From Symsagittifera roscoffensis (taxonomy: Eukaryota; Xenacoelomorpha; Acoela; Convolutidae), in contig NC_087070.1 of assembly GCF_963678635.1 (NCBI RefSeq), forward strand, positions 53,420,750 to 53,484,749: 64,000 nt of DNA. The letters are read 5' to 3'. Shown piece by piece: positions 34,891 to 47,700 of the stretch. The position numbers and the translations under genes are program-made. The notes under the pieces were generated by a model that was not told the origin of the DNA, made no database searches, and worked only from the letters and a program-made list of their open reading frames with translations. Each line of letters begins with the position of its first letter. Positions within the stretch are counted from its first letter, which is position 1.

Positions 34891-35422
34891 ACGTATTCGG
34901 CGCTACGCTCGATGCTGAGCAAAGTTTTTTAACTGGGTAGTAATTTCATTGATGGTGGGTGCTCTGATAAGGCAATTGATGCCCGGTTTTGCTCGGCCTG
35001 GATTTGATTCAGGAAAAAGCTTCATTTTAACATCGAGGCACCTTTGATTTAGAACAGGTGGAAATATGGCTCAGATGCACTTAATAACCTCGGTCTGTGT
35101 GACATTATGAACGTCCTCAGAAGCAGACGCCTCAGATGATTCGAAAATGTTGAGCGCGCTCCTTTTGTTTCATGCATCAAAATTGACGTAAAAATGTCAG
35201 TTTTTCCATCAAAATACATGGGAGACCAAGAAAGACTTGCTTAGATTGCGTGAAAATTATATCAAGGAACGTTGCCTGACTCACACTGACCAGCGAGACC
35301 CTGTATCACAGAAAGCTGCAGTTCGACATGGCCTGGTGCTGCCAACACAGTCTGATGGGAGAAAAACAGCACCTTAATCAAATACCAGAGATGATGATGA
35401 TGATGACATTGACAGAAGGACG

Positions 35423-36232
35423 ATGCAGAAGGAAGGGGTGAATAGTTTTGAGATCAGAAGGCAACTAGGAATAACATCAATTCGACAGAAGATGGAAACA
35501 CGGGCACTGGAGAGGATAGGACACGTGACGAGGATGCCGGACACAAGAACAGTAAAGAAAATCACTCTGGGCAACTGGACGGAAGTAGGCGAAAGACCAA
35601 AGAATGGGAAGAACGATACTATAACGTATTGGAAAAGAATTTTAAAAGAGGCAGAGTTAGATTGGACTAACATCGAAGGTCTAACAATGGACAGAAAAAA
35701 TTGGAAGGGTATTGTGAACGAGAGGAAGAAGGCCATGGATGAATGGGAGAACAAGATGTGCGAAATACACAAAGGGGATCTGAAACCAACCAGAAGCCAA
35801 GCCGGTAAACCAGTCACGGAGGAAGGGTTCAAATGTCGTTGGCCACCATGCGAAAAGACATGCCGAACAAAGGTGGGACGAGACCATCATGAAACACGAA
35901 TCCACAAGCGCAATGAACTAATATTTGAATGTGGAAAATGTCACACAACTTTCGAACAAAAAGCACAAAGAACGAACCACGCCAAGCAATGTGGAGGGGC
36001 CCCAAGAGGGACGTGCCCGGACTGTGGGAAAGAACTTAGCACGACGAACATGGCGAGACATAGAAGAACCTACTGTTTGAGAAGACATGACACAATGACT
36101 CTTAGAAGCGCGAGCACACTAGCCAGGACCACATGCCCGGACTGCGGGATCCCCATCACAAAAACAAATGTAGCAAGACATAGGAACACTGCGTGTCCGG
36201 GGAGTGGCAGTCGAGACCCCCAGGGGTTGTAA
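35423..36232 (+). CDS. LINE ORF2 C-terminal region with four zinc fingers
   Basis: Open for 269 codons. The first about 110 residues are the typical post-RT region: SIRQKMETRALERIGHVTRM, then ITYWKRILKEAELDW and DRKNWKGIV. A linker leads to four cysteine/histidine modules: CRWPPCEKTCRTK with H...H (about residues 134-160), FECGKCHTTFEQK with H..C, TCPDCGKELSTTNMARHRRT with C, and TCPDCGIPITKTNVARHRNT with C. The last two are near-duplicates of C2HC type. C-terminal fingers are known in some LINE clades, but an array of four is long. This frame is intact although the upstream RT is broken. Confidence 0.8.
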   Translation: MQKEGVNSFEIRRQLGITSIRQKMETRALERIGHVTRMPDTRTVKKITLGNWTEVGERPKNGKNDTITYWKRILKEAELDWTNIEGLTMDRKNWKGIVNERKKAMDEWENKMCEIHKGDLKPTRSQAGKPVTEEGFKCRWPPCEKTCRTKVGRDHHETRIHKRNELIFECGKCHTTFEQKAQRTNHAKQCGGAPRGTCPDCGKELSTTNMARHRRTYCLRRHDTMTLRSASTLARTTCPDCGIPITKTNVARHRNTACPGSGSRDPQGL

Positions 36233-36260
36233 ACGACATACAAGACAACGACATACAAAG

Positions 36261-36490
36261 TCGTTCTTTTCTTCAACCTTGCAAGACAACTGTGGTGATA
36301 CACTAGAATCATACAAATGTTCTTTGCAACGCGTGCTGGGCTCCACGCACAATATTTGCCTTAACAGAATTATTTGCTTGCTCATTAGGCGTGAAGAGGT
36401 TCAATTTTATCTTAATCAAAGTGCGAATAACCGTATCAAGTCCATTATCACAATCAGAAAGAACTGTTAGTTATTTCGAAAGATGAAAGA
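36261..36490. repeat. Right half of the repeat interrupted by the LINE
   Basis: Aligns with 31390-31600 (GACAACTGTGGTGATACAC, ATTTGCTTGCTCATTAGGCG, AAAGAACTGTTAG). Confidence 0.6.
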
Positions 36491-38694
36491 ATGTGCCACC
36501 AGTGAAGCATTCGTAACTCACAGGATACCAAATTGATCTTTTTTTATAACTATCTATTTTGTTTGTGTAACGAAAGATGAAAAAGATGGTTAATCAAATT
36601 CAAATAACTTAAATTCAAAAAGAAGAGGCAACAAGCATCAATCAATGCACCAAAATTAAAATCCGTTCAATGAACAAAGTTTACATAATTAAATCTTCTT
36701 TAGCAGGGTGTTTTTGAACCAAATCTTGCCGTACTGATTGCCACCTCGGATAGCAATGTCAACCGTTCCATTTGTATTCTCTGCAGTACATTCCACCATT
36801 TCTTCAAACATCTCCTTGAGATTTTTCGGTTTTTTTACTACGTGATCTTTTTCTATTTATCTGCGCCCTCGTTTGTTCCTTGTTTAGCATGCAATTTTCC
36901 TCAGATTTGAAAATATGCGAAGCAGGTAGTCTGTTATACGTTTTTTTTTCGTTCCCTTCATCGAACCTCATAGGCTCGTAAATGAATCTTTTTGCTACTC
37001 GTTTCGACACCCTGTGTTAAAGTATTTGTTTGAGAAACTCGATAAGTTTGATAGTTTGAGCCTGAAAATTCTATTTATATTCAACTGTTATGATGTTTGT
37101 TGTCATGGTCGTCTAATATTTGATCATTTAAACATTTTAAGGGATCATCATTTGACCAATTATTCTTTCTCTTTTAATTATTCTTTCTCTTTTAAAAGAG
37201 GCTTTTTTTGGTATTACAAGAAATTTCAAAGCAATTTGCACAATTGTCAGAAAATCCCATCTATCTTGAATCGTTGGTCTCGGAAATCAGTTTCGGTTCC
37301 GTTTTGCCCTATAAACACCTGGAATAATTATAACAATAATTAAAAAGTATTTTAATTACCGTTGAAAAACCCTTGTAGAAAATTCCAACCGTACAACTTT
37401 CATTAAGATCAAATGAATTTTCATGACGGAAGAATGGTAGCCATACAATCCTTAATATGAAAATTGTATGACTAGCATTTTTCATGGAAGAATTGTACGA
37501 AATTGTATGAAATTGTATGACGAGCATTTCCGTTGGATGGAGGTCAACCCGGGTAAAGTTAAGCGCTCAATCTGCACAAAATAAATAGGTAGCACAAATT
37601 AAAGAACTAAAATAATTTCGACCAGTAACAAAAACAATTTTGAATATTGTTGCAATTGTCACCTGGAGGAATTTGTGCCGTAAGCAAAATCGAATAATAA
37701 AATTGATGACTTTTCAGCCAATTTCGACAAAGGGAATAATTTGATTAGTGTTTATTACCAATCTTTTTTTTTAAATTGATTTTCACTGACCAGTTTGAGT
37801 TAGTTGGGGAAGTTTTTTCCCTCGCATTCGTTGAAATGAGTAGAAAGGAAATAAATGCAATAAAATTGACACAGCTTATGCGTGAAATCGAATGCGAAAC
37901 GATGGAAGTTTGAGTATTTTTTAAATATTGTTTTGAGTTAGTTTTCGGCCGCTTTTTTATTGGTTTCATTTTTAGGAATTGTGAGACCAATAAAATACGT
38001 GTAACGAAGAGTGAAAGTGTTTTCTGTGAGTTGTTTTGTCCATTTGTTTTAACTGCGATCAGTAACTGTGATGAATTGAAAGACAAGTTTTTAGTTTTCA
38101 ATTAAATTGAATATATTGATGAATAACAATTCAATGTTTTACTTTTCTTTTTCTATTTATTTGAGATCTTGTTCGAATCGATTTAGAGAAAATACGAATT
38201 TTTCATATGATAACTTTGAGGAGAAAATATATCACCTTACTAACAAGATTAAATTATCGGAACATAAATAAAATGTCGATTCAGTTGATTTTGTCTATCA
38301 AAATACAAAATTGAATGAACAATTTCGAAACGATTGTTTTGAGCAATTGTATGAAATGCATATGAATCAATTTTCTAAATTAAAACATGCTTGGGGAGGG
38401 CATTCTAATTATACGGTAGGCCACGAAGGGGGGAGGGGAGTTGTACGGTTGATCTTTATCGTGTTTTATTTCAAAATATGAGTTTCAACACCTCCCCCTT
38501 TACTGCACATACTTTTGGCATTCAGTTATACAATTTAGCTCCAAATATTTTCTTCGACCCCATCTTTTATTCGACAATAATAACATGAAAAATTACTGTG
38601 AAAGCAGAAATTTCGCAGTGTGGGGGTAGAGTGAAAAAGGCCGGTTTTCGAAGTACCTCTAGGAACTTTGTGGTCATTTTAATTATTTATGTGA
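36491..38694. other. AT-rich intergenic region upstream of ZPR1
   Basis: Low-complexity AT-rich sequence with short direct repeats near 37430-37530 (ATTGTATGA units). No gene or known element was recognised. It ends in the TTATGTGATTTCAG acceptor next to the ZPR1 ATG. Confidence 0.35.
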
Positions 38695-38700
38695 TTTCAG
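38695..38700 (+). promoter_or_regulatory. 3' splice acceptor (TTTCAG) abutting the ZPR1 start codon
   Basis: GTGATTTCAG ends at 38700 and the ATG begins at 38701 with no spacer. It indicates a 5'UTR intron or a trans-splicing site. Confidence 0.55.
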
Positions 38701-41700
38701 ATGAGTGAAATGTCTACATCAGGGGCGGGAGATTCGCATGATCAGTCCTCCAAATCATCTTCTGACGTCATTTTTGCACCCCTGGGGTCAGATGAAATTG
38801 CGGATAATGTGACTTGCATTGAGAGCTTGTGTATGAGTTGTCACGAGCAAGGAGAGACTAAGTTGTTGCTGACTAAGATTCCATTTTACAAGGACGTTGT
38901 GGTTTCTTCATTCCGATGTGATTTGTGTCATTACTCGAACACGAATATTCAAAGCTGTGAGCCGATCCAAAATAGAGGTAGCTGTAAGCTGCTAATTAAC
39001 TTCGGCTCTTAACCATTACAGCCCCCTTCGTAATACAAAATCGTATAGCGGTGTTGCTATATTTTGTTTGTTACTGGACTGGAGGCTATTATTGGAAATT
39101 GGTAGCTTTTTGAAAAACGATAATTCTTCGCAGAGAATTTTGCCATAAAAAAAGAACAAAAAACAGATAAGTAATTGAAGCAAATTGAGTTAGCAATACA
39201 CATCACCCCAACTACCATACCCTTAGCGTGCCCGGGAGTCGATGTGGATTGTTTCGTGGAATTAAAGTAATGAGTCTTAAGGAAATTGCTTTGCGATTTA
39301 GTTGTTTTTTAAACATTTACGAATTGGTAACTGCAGCGAATTGTGCTATGCCCATGTCAAGATCGATGAGGGTTACTGCTCTCTTAACTAGATCGTTTTA
39401 CTTTGGGCACGAGTATTTTACTTACCGGTTAATAATTTTGCGTTCTTGAATCAACCATATCCATTTCTGAAACTCAATTATGAGTAATGAACGTAGTGAA
39501 GACTCTTATATAGGTCTTGGTGATTTTTTTTCAGGAATGGTCTTAAAATGATCTTATGATACGGATATGCATTCAAACGAAACTGAAAGTGACGTAAATA
39601 GCATTCTACAAATACGAAAGTGAAAATGGCGCAAAAAAAAACGTGTTAGTTTCGGAAAAGAAATTAAATTTTAGATGTTGATCCAGTTTTTTCAAGATGT
39701 TGATTCATTGGCTATGTTTGTAATATTTTAAACTGCATATGACATTTAACTTAAGGTCAGATCTGGTATTTTTTTCCAGGGAAACGAGTTTTCAAAACCA
39801 ATTCAAAAAAATGTCGATCCTTCTTTAGTTTGACTCAATTGAATTTTAAAAGCTTTTCACCTGTTCAATAAAGATATAAGCAGAATTTGTTAATGGTTGA
39901 CTGCAAATACAAGCTCACTTTCAGCACAGATAAATCTGTTTTGTAAGTTTTAAAACTACATCCAGTGCTTCTAGGATAAATATTTCTCTCAATGAAATTG
40001 ATGTTCGTCTTGAACCATGCTCGCATCCTTGGGTGTACTGTTGACTCCAAGCTGTCTGTCTTCTTTCATGTACTGAAGCTTAAGTCAAAATTAAAACAAT
40101 TTTGAGTTGTTACTGATGTGCGGCGTTTTGTTTCCATTGAAGTTCTTATTAAATATTATTTCAGTAATATCCAACCTATTATTCAATATGTTTGCTTTTG
40201 TATGGTTGCATTTGCTAAGCAAATTTAGTTAGGATTTTTTGATCCAAAAGAGTGGCTTACTCAAATCGAAAATTTGACAGCTCTAGGAGTTTTTTCTCTT
40301 CAAACAAAATATTGACAGTACATGGACTATTTGTGTATAATCTCGTCGATTTCTGTCCAAGATCCTTTAATGAACTCAATTATGGAGTATTTGATCAATT
40401 TTTTCATTTAAAAGCCAAGAGCTTTTTAACAAGAAGTGTAGCATGGGTCAATTTCACTAACCCGTTATGAAATATTAAGTTGAAGCGAAATTCAATACTC
40501 AGTTACAAATAGAGGATACAAGTTGCTAAATCTATTGAGCGAAAATCATGTTTTGCCTGAAAATTCTTTAAAAATGAGCAAAGATGCGGTTATTTGCTTC
40601 GCGCATCGACTTAAAGGCACAGATAATCTTAAAAATCTGAATTTAGTGCGTACCATTTTTTCTTTTTGAGGTGGTCCAAGGTTTCGTTTTAATAAGGATC
40701 AAAAATATTAGATTTTTTTAAATTGTATGTACGCCTTGATATGTATTTAAAGATTTATTTTATTTATGAAATTTCATTATGTTTTTTTAATGCTAATATA
40801 CAGGAAAATTGTTTGCGATCCAACTCTCAAATCATGATGCTGAATTGTTCTAGTTTCCGAGATATTGCGATTTTTCAAAACAAAAGTAAGTTTTCAAAAA
40901 CTTCAATTTCGTAATTATCAAGTACGTGTTTTTTTAAATATTATCTGAGCTGCACTTCCATGAAACAAAGCCCGAAAATGTTTTCTGAATAAGCAATGAA
41001 TTATTGAATTCTGAAACCTTGCAGAAAAAGAGGAATCTTAAAAAGAGGAAACGATTTATTCTCATGAGGGCACAGAGGTTTCATGCTGTTAAAGCAAGTT
41101 CCTTGGCAGGCAATTTTCATCTTTAAAACTTATTAGCTAATTTAAATATTTTGTTGTTTTTTTGTTATTTAATATTACTATAATTAATTTGGAACATATT
41201 TATTTTGAAGGCGCGTTTGTTTTCTCAAAGGCAGACTCATATAGGACATTTCTGATGCCCTTTGTCTGTCCTCTCTAAGTTTGCAGTAAATTCAATAATT
41301 TATTGATTCAAATTTACAAAAAATTTCATTCATTTCTATTTCTTGAGTTAGACCAAAGCAAAATTGATTTTGTTTGCAATTTTAAAGGAACATATTCTTC
41401 TTCTTCTTTGCGAGCTACCCCACAATTTTCTAAAGACCCTTTTTTGTAGACATTTTTCTGCGTCACAGGCAAAATATTGAAAAAACTGGCAAAAAATACC
41501 AATGCCATTGTTCGGCTTACTTTCAGGGGATAGAAATTTTTTCAGAGTATTATTTTCTTCTGACTATAGCCATTATCACTAATTGATAGCCAATGCTATG
41601 TTATGTGTTTATTTTATCACATGTGTTGCGAAGCTCGGTTTCGCATCTATGTTCATCTTAGTGAAATGCTGAACCAATTTAGTTTAAAATGTATCAAGTT

Positions 41701-44700
41701 TTAAGGTCAATTATTTTGCGATGCTGTTTTGTTTAATTTGCGGGTCATTTATTGTTGTGCAATGCTTAGGAGTGCGTTATGAGATAAAAGTGAAGCCTGG
41801 AGAAGATCTGAACAGACAAGTGGTGAAGGGCGAGTTCGCCACTATCTCAATTCCCAAACTGGAGCTGGAGATTCCGAAGGAGTCACAGCCGGGATCCATC
41901 AACACAATCGAAGGCATGCTTCCAATCTTTTTATTCTTTTTATTATTTTGTTATTATCAAGCGTTATAAAATTGAGATGTATCCTTTTTTCTGGTTAACA
42001 ACTTGATTTTTTAATTTGATTGTTTTTTTAATTTCAATTTTGTACTTCAAAGCTTTTATATGGCCCCAATTGTTTCGACGTATTGACCTAATTTTGCGTC
42101 GTTGAATTTGCGTTCAGTGACCTTCGTGTTTTCGGATGGCTGGGGGGGGGGGGGGGGTAAAACTTCTTTTTGGTCCACCCTTTCATTTATTTTTAGCTTC
42201 CCTTTTATATTTTAGTTGCCTGCTCAAATTCAAAATTCGCTGTTGTTTGCGACTGACTCTTCTGTATGTTTGTTTGTTGTTTCGAGTGGTAGAGTTGTTT
42301 GCAGGAATTATTCAAAGAGTGATAGATGGTCTGACTCAAGACCAACAGACTCGCTCTGAAGTTGATCCCGAAGGATTCCTCAAGGTCAGTCAGTTCATCA
42401 CTAGACTGGTGGATCTGAAGGAAGACGAAACTGGCTTCGAGATCATTATGGATGATCCGTCTGGCAACAGTTTCGTGGAGAACCCTTTCGCGCCCAACAA
42501 AGACGAGCGAGGAAGTGTGAGTCACTACATCAGGTATTGAGTTTAAGTTGGATGCTTCAGAATTTTCAGAAAACTTGATTTTGCGGCTACTTCAAAATTT
42601 TCAGAAAACTTGCGTTTTTTTTCGGATGGTAAAAGTTTTAAAAAAAAATACTTCTGGCGTGCGTTTCGAACGTAAGTATATTGTATATTGGCGTCCAATG
42701 TGCCCTTAAGAACCTTTAAGATTCGATTCCAAATATCGATTACGTCAAATCTCGATCAATTAAATAGCACAAGACTGCTCGTATCAGTGCGAACCCCGAA
42801 ATATCCTCACTTCCATTTAAGATATTAGCAGTTATTTTTTTTAAATCAAACGCTAACGCAATGTCAAATACATTATTTGCTTATTTAGTACTTCTTTTTG
42901 TTAGGCAAGGAAAGTTCTCTTAAGAAATTTTAATTTTATTGTGCAAAAAAAGTTATAAAATTTTCTTCATTTTTGTTTGTTTTTCATGTTTTGAAGACAC
43001 CTGTTGTTGATTTTGCCTAATCCACTATTTTTTTACGCGTTTGTTTAGTTCTCTTATCTAACCACCCACCAAAACCGCACTAATTTGAAAAAAGTTCAAA
43101 CTAGTTTTTTTGTGAATATCGTCGGAACATTCTGTGCCAATTGCTTAGCAAATGGCTATCCTTTTTGCAAATATTGATTAATTTTCGTTTTTTGTTATTT
43201 TTTACTTTTGCGAAGCCCTCGTGTGGGCGCCAATGTGACACAAACATGAAGTCAGTCAACATGCCATTGTTTTATTACGCTAGCGAACTATAGTGAGCGT
43301 GAGCGTTAGTGTAATGCTACGACTCTTTTTCTCTAACCTAAGTCGCAAATATTGGTGGCGTTTTTGGTGGCATCTTTACGGCATCCTCTGATAGCATGTG
43401 CTTTGACATTCGAATAGTAATAAATTAACACAGTTGATGCATTTTAGTTCATCAAATGAACCGAAAATAAAAACTATTTGTTTCGAACAACAACTAATAA
43501 AAGCTCGATTTCAGAAATTTTCTAACTCAATAAATCTCGCAATTTTTTGAAATGTCTTCTTTATACATAAGGTGGCTTTGTGCTTTCCAATTTATTATGA
43601 GCAAAATTAGTTTGGATGCTTTCAGTTTGTTATATTCCAAATTATTACTTGCAAAATTGTGTCTATTTGCATTTGGTGCCACTTTTGCTGAATGGCATTG
43701 GCAATTTGGTAGCATATGTAGCTGCTTTATTCGTGACTAATGTTTGTCAGTTGTTAAGCGTGCGTGGCTGAGGGGGTAGTGTGTGAGACTCAAAATTTCT
43801 TCATTGTAGTAGGTCGCAGATTCGAATCTTACACGTAGCCGGTGTTTTGCTAATTCGAGGCTTATTTCTACTTTTCCTTATTTCACTTGACAGAGCTGCA
43901 TTTAGTCGTGGTCTCGCAATTGTTTGCAAAGCGCAGCTTCGCCTGTGCAAAATCTCATAAACCAATTTTTTTACCTGTTTTTAAACAATTAATCTATCTT
44001 TCTAACAATGTTTAAGAATCGATGAACGTACTTCAGACTCTTATAGGTTGTGATGATATTATAAGATATAGGTCGTATTAAAATTGGTTCAGGCTCACAT
44101 TTACTTTTTCAGGCTCCCATACTGACTTTTGATTTCTTTTTTTTCAGTTCAGTTCATTTCCTTTGCTAGAAGGAAGGCAAACTCCATTATCGAACAGCAA
44201 AAGTGTTAAGGTCACGAAAAACATGATCGACTAATAGTTTCGAAACTGGAATTTTATTTGCAGTTTTCCCTGCAAAATGAAATAATTACTTGTTGATGAA
44301 TTTTTCTCAAATTGGGTTAATTTTATCAAAAAGAATGTGATCATAAATTGTTCTAGAATTTCAAAGAGCTCTAAGGCCTTCTATTTTTGTCTTTGAAACT
44401 CGAAAGTTGAGATTTTTTTTACAAAATCAGTCAGTTTTTTTCCGTTTACTTGCGTTTAGTGACTATTTTCAAACTTCTGTTGGCTATGTTTGTTGTGTAT
44501 CACAGCAAAAACCTCTCTGCAATTTTCTATTAAATCAGTGTGTTACTTCAGGTTATTTCAATTATGATTGACTAAAGCTTTTTCTAAAGTCTTTTTTTGC
44601 CGTTTTACAAACTAATAGTCTTGCTCTGTGACATTAAAACAATATACCGCTCATTGTTTTGTTGTCATCTTGTTTAAAGATTTTCGGAGTTTCTCCGAAA

Positions 44701-47700
44701 CGCTTTCTAGAATTTTCCAGACTAAAGAGTGATTGAAAGTTCTTGCCTTAACGTCTCTTAAACATTGAGCTCGATGGTTGCTCTGAATGATTCTTAAACG
44801 TTCGGATGTAAGCTTTTTTAAACGTTGTGCTCGACAGAAAAACTAAAACGTTGCGTCCATAGCGCATTAAGAGGTTCATTTAATATTGAAGAATATAGCA
44901 ACTCGAAAAACATTCAACTGACTAGCAGAATCAAGAGCTCGCTTTGCTCTGATATTTTTGTTTTTCGTAGTTGCATACAATTGTTTTGCTAGTTTGTTTA
45001 ATATATAAGATATGGCCAACGCTTTTGAGTTCTGATGCAGTATATGATGAATTGACTTTAATGTATGTCGATCAAGTTGTATTCGTTTCGTGGGAAATTG
45101 AAAAGGCAACTTAAGAAATGTATTTTTCAGATACATATATATTTAAAGGAAGTTGATGTTTTTTATGTGAAATGATTTTGATAAGAAAGTTCAAGTTTAT
45201 TTTGTTCACTTTAGGTCGATCGATCAAGACGTGGAGCTGGGTCTTAATGAGAAGCATGCGAGAGATGCAGTCACTAGTCGAGAAGGCATGGATGATACGA
45301 CAGAACTTGACTTCCAGAATGAAGTAAGATATAGTCCATTCTTTCCCATTATAGCCCTCAAGCCAATTAGACCCGTCCGCCCGCCGTCATAGAAAAATCA
45401 CAGTGTAGGAATGGTATATATATATATATATGTTTTACTCGGCTGGCGGGAAGTCTTGCAGTGCCAAAAAATGTGGCGTAAAACGAACCAAGCCCAAAAG
45501 TCAGAAAATGAATTTTGAGCGTCATAGTAGTAGATATCTTTTACTGCTGGCTTTCTTTTTGCTTTTCATTCGTTTCCTCGCTGTTTTTTCTCTTCTTCAA
45601 GTGGGATCAATATTTATCTAAAGACTTCTGATTGCATCTCTGCGTATTTTTGGTTGACGGTGGTTTGTTTGTTTAGGTGATGACATTCAACAGCAACTGT
45701 CCCTCGTGTGGGCGCCAATGTGACACAAACATGAAGTCAATCAACATCCCATTCTTCAAGGTCATTATTGTTTTATTGCACTAGCCAGCTATAGTAGGCG
45801 TTAGTGTAATTCTACGACTCTTCTTTTTTTCTAAACTAAGTCGCAAATATTGGTGCCATTTTGGCATCTTTACGGCTTTTTGATAGCATGTGCTTTGGCT
45901 TTCGAATAAAAATCTTAACACAGTTGATGCGTTTTTAATTCATCATATGAACCGAAAAAAGTTTTTTGTTTCAAACAAAATAACAATGATAAAAACCTGA
46001 TTTCATAAGTTTTCTGACTCAATCTATCTCCCATTTTTTTGGAATTCGTAATTTATACATCATGTGGCTTTATGCTTTCCAATTTATTACATCGCATTGG
46101 CAATTTATTAGCATGTGTTGCTGCTATTTTGTGGCTGGTGTTTGCCGATTGTTAAGCGTTCGTGGCCGAGAGGTTAGGGCATGAGACTCCAATTCTGAAG
46201 GTAGCAAGTTCGAAGCCCTTGCGTTGCAAAATTTTACTGATTCGAGGCTTATTTCTATTTTTCCTTTTTTCACTTTATAAAGCTTCCTTGCAGTGTTCTC
46301 CCAAGTGTTTACGAAGCCCAGCTTCCTTTCTGTGTTATTCCTGTCACAAGCCTTGATAAATATTATAGAATAATTACTAAACACGCGCATTGATATACGA
46401 ATTTTAGCTTCAAAGACAGTTTTTGTTCCGACCATTTGGAAAGTGGGAAGAAACTTTGTATTCGTGTGTGTGTTTTTCAAGTAAATTATTTTTCAATTTT
46501 TTTGCATCGCCTTTGAGAATTTAAAACATAAATTCAAAAAATTTAAATAGATTTTGAATTTTTTGAAATTTTGTATAATTGTTTTTCTATAAAAGTGCCT
46601 TTTTTTACTATGACTGTCGAATATGCCTAAGTTCCAGTTTTTCGTTCAGATCGTTTTACCACAAAGAGCAAACAAAACTACTTTAGTTTGCAAAAAAAAA
46701 AACCTTTTTTGTATTTTTTTGACAAAGGTCGGAACCTTCTGTGCTATTTGCACAGTAACTGGTTATCCTTGTTCAAAATATTTTCCTTCTCTTTCTAATT
46801 AAAAATTTTTAAGGAATGAGTGTTATTTGTATTTGTTTAGCCTTGCGCTTAGCAAGATTCTGGCAACCGGGTGCTCGACCTTTTTTCGTGTTAAGGCGTG
46901 TTTTCAAGGCTGACAAAAAAATGGAGTTTTTTCTGGCTTTTTTCGTCTGAACGGATGTCTACCCACTTTTTGACACTGCTTAATTACCGCTAAAAAAGTT
47001 TTAACCAATACTAATTTAACGCAAAAAATTGTTTTCTCGACTTATTTTCAAATTCTTTTCAAACTTCATGGCTAAGTTGTAAAATTGATGTACTATGAAA
47101 ATTGTTTTTCGACTCAGTGTTTTTCGTCTCATCATTTTTCAACGTGCCACCCTGCTCTGCTCGGTTGTATCTCTCCGCTTCATCTCTGTGTTTGGTGGCT
47201 GAACGATCGTCTTCAAGAGTTTACAAATCCCGCTATTGTAGAAATCTCGTATGTTTTCAGCTTAAAAAATTGCTGAAATAAATCGCAAATAGATAATTCT
47301 CGCCCTTTTCATTTTTGCGCTATATGCTTTTTCTCCAATTTCATATAAGTTTTCCTTGTATCACGGAAATGTTGGCGATAAGAACGATTTTAAATGTGAA
47401 AGTAAATATCTTCTGAATAGCTATATAAGCTATTCAAAAGACATTGCTAATTGCTGTCGAAGCTCAAAAAGTCTTTTCTCAATTTTGAAAGAAATCGAAT
47501 ATGCTTTAATTGAGTCCAATTGAAAATACCAATGAACTCACGATATCATCGCCGAGTTTGAACAAACTCAATGTTTTACGATCGTCATGGTTTTAGGAAG
47601 TAATAATTATGGCCACGGTGTGTGACGATTGTGGCCATAAGTCTGACGAGGTCAAATCGGGAGGGGGCATTGAACCGAAGGGCGTGAAGTACACGTGTAA

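Larger units (their letters stand above)
34436..36260 (+). mobile_element. 5'-truncated LINE (non-LTR retrotransposon) with target-site duplication
   Basis: The insertion occupies 34442-36254, flanked by ACAAAG at 34436-34441 and 36255-36260. It lies in a repeat whose uninterrupted copy is at 31255-31600. The 5' end is truncated in the middle of the RT domain; the 3' end after the stop codon is only two copies of an ACGACATACAA-like unit. The short 3' tail and 5' truncation are typical of target-primed reverse transcription. Confidence 0.75.
42534..45214 (+). other. ZPR1 intron 3 with decayed exon copy and repeats
   Basis: 2.7-kb GT-AG intron. It contains a dispersed repeat with GTCGGAACATTCTGTGCCAA at about 43120-43140 (related copies at 46730 and 63856), a 51-bp copy of exon 5 plus a family B SINE (43216-43948), and another dispersed repeat at 44140-44380 also seen at 55970-56200. 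Confidence 0.8.

Noticed and set aside
35374-35832. Minus-strand frame of 152 codons with hydrophobic content
   Set aside because: It is antisense to the LINE C-terminal coding region, which has clear family motifs on the plus strand.
42136-42540. Open frame beginning in the G16 run and reading into ZPR1 exon 3
   Set aside because: The first part is intronic; homology places the exon start at 42305.
43757-43840. Functional tRNA genes in the ZPR1 and MRPS7 introns
   Set aside because: The tRNA-like parts have degenerate arms and always sit in the same repeat context, so they are SINE modules.
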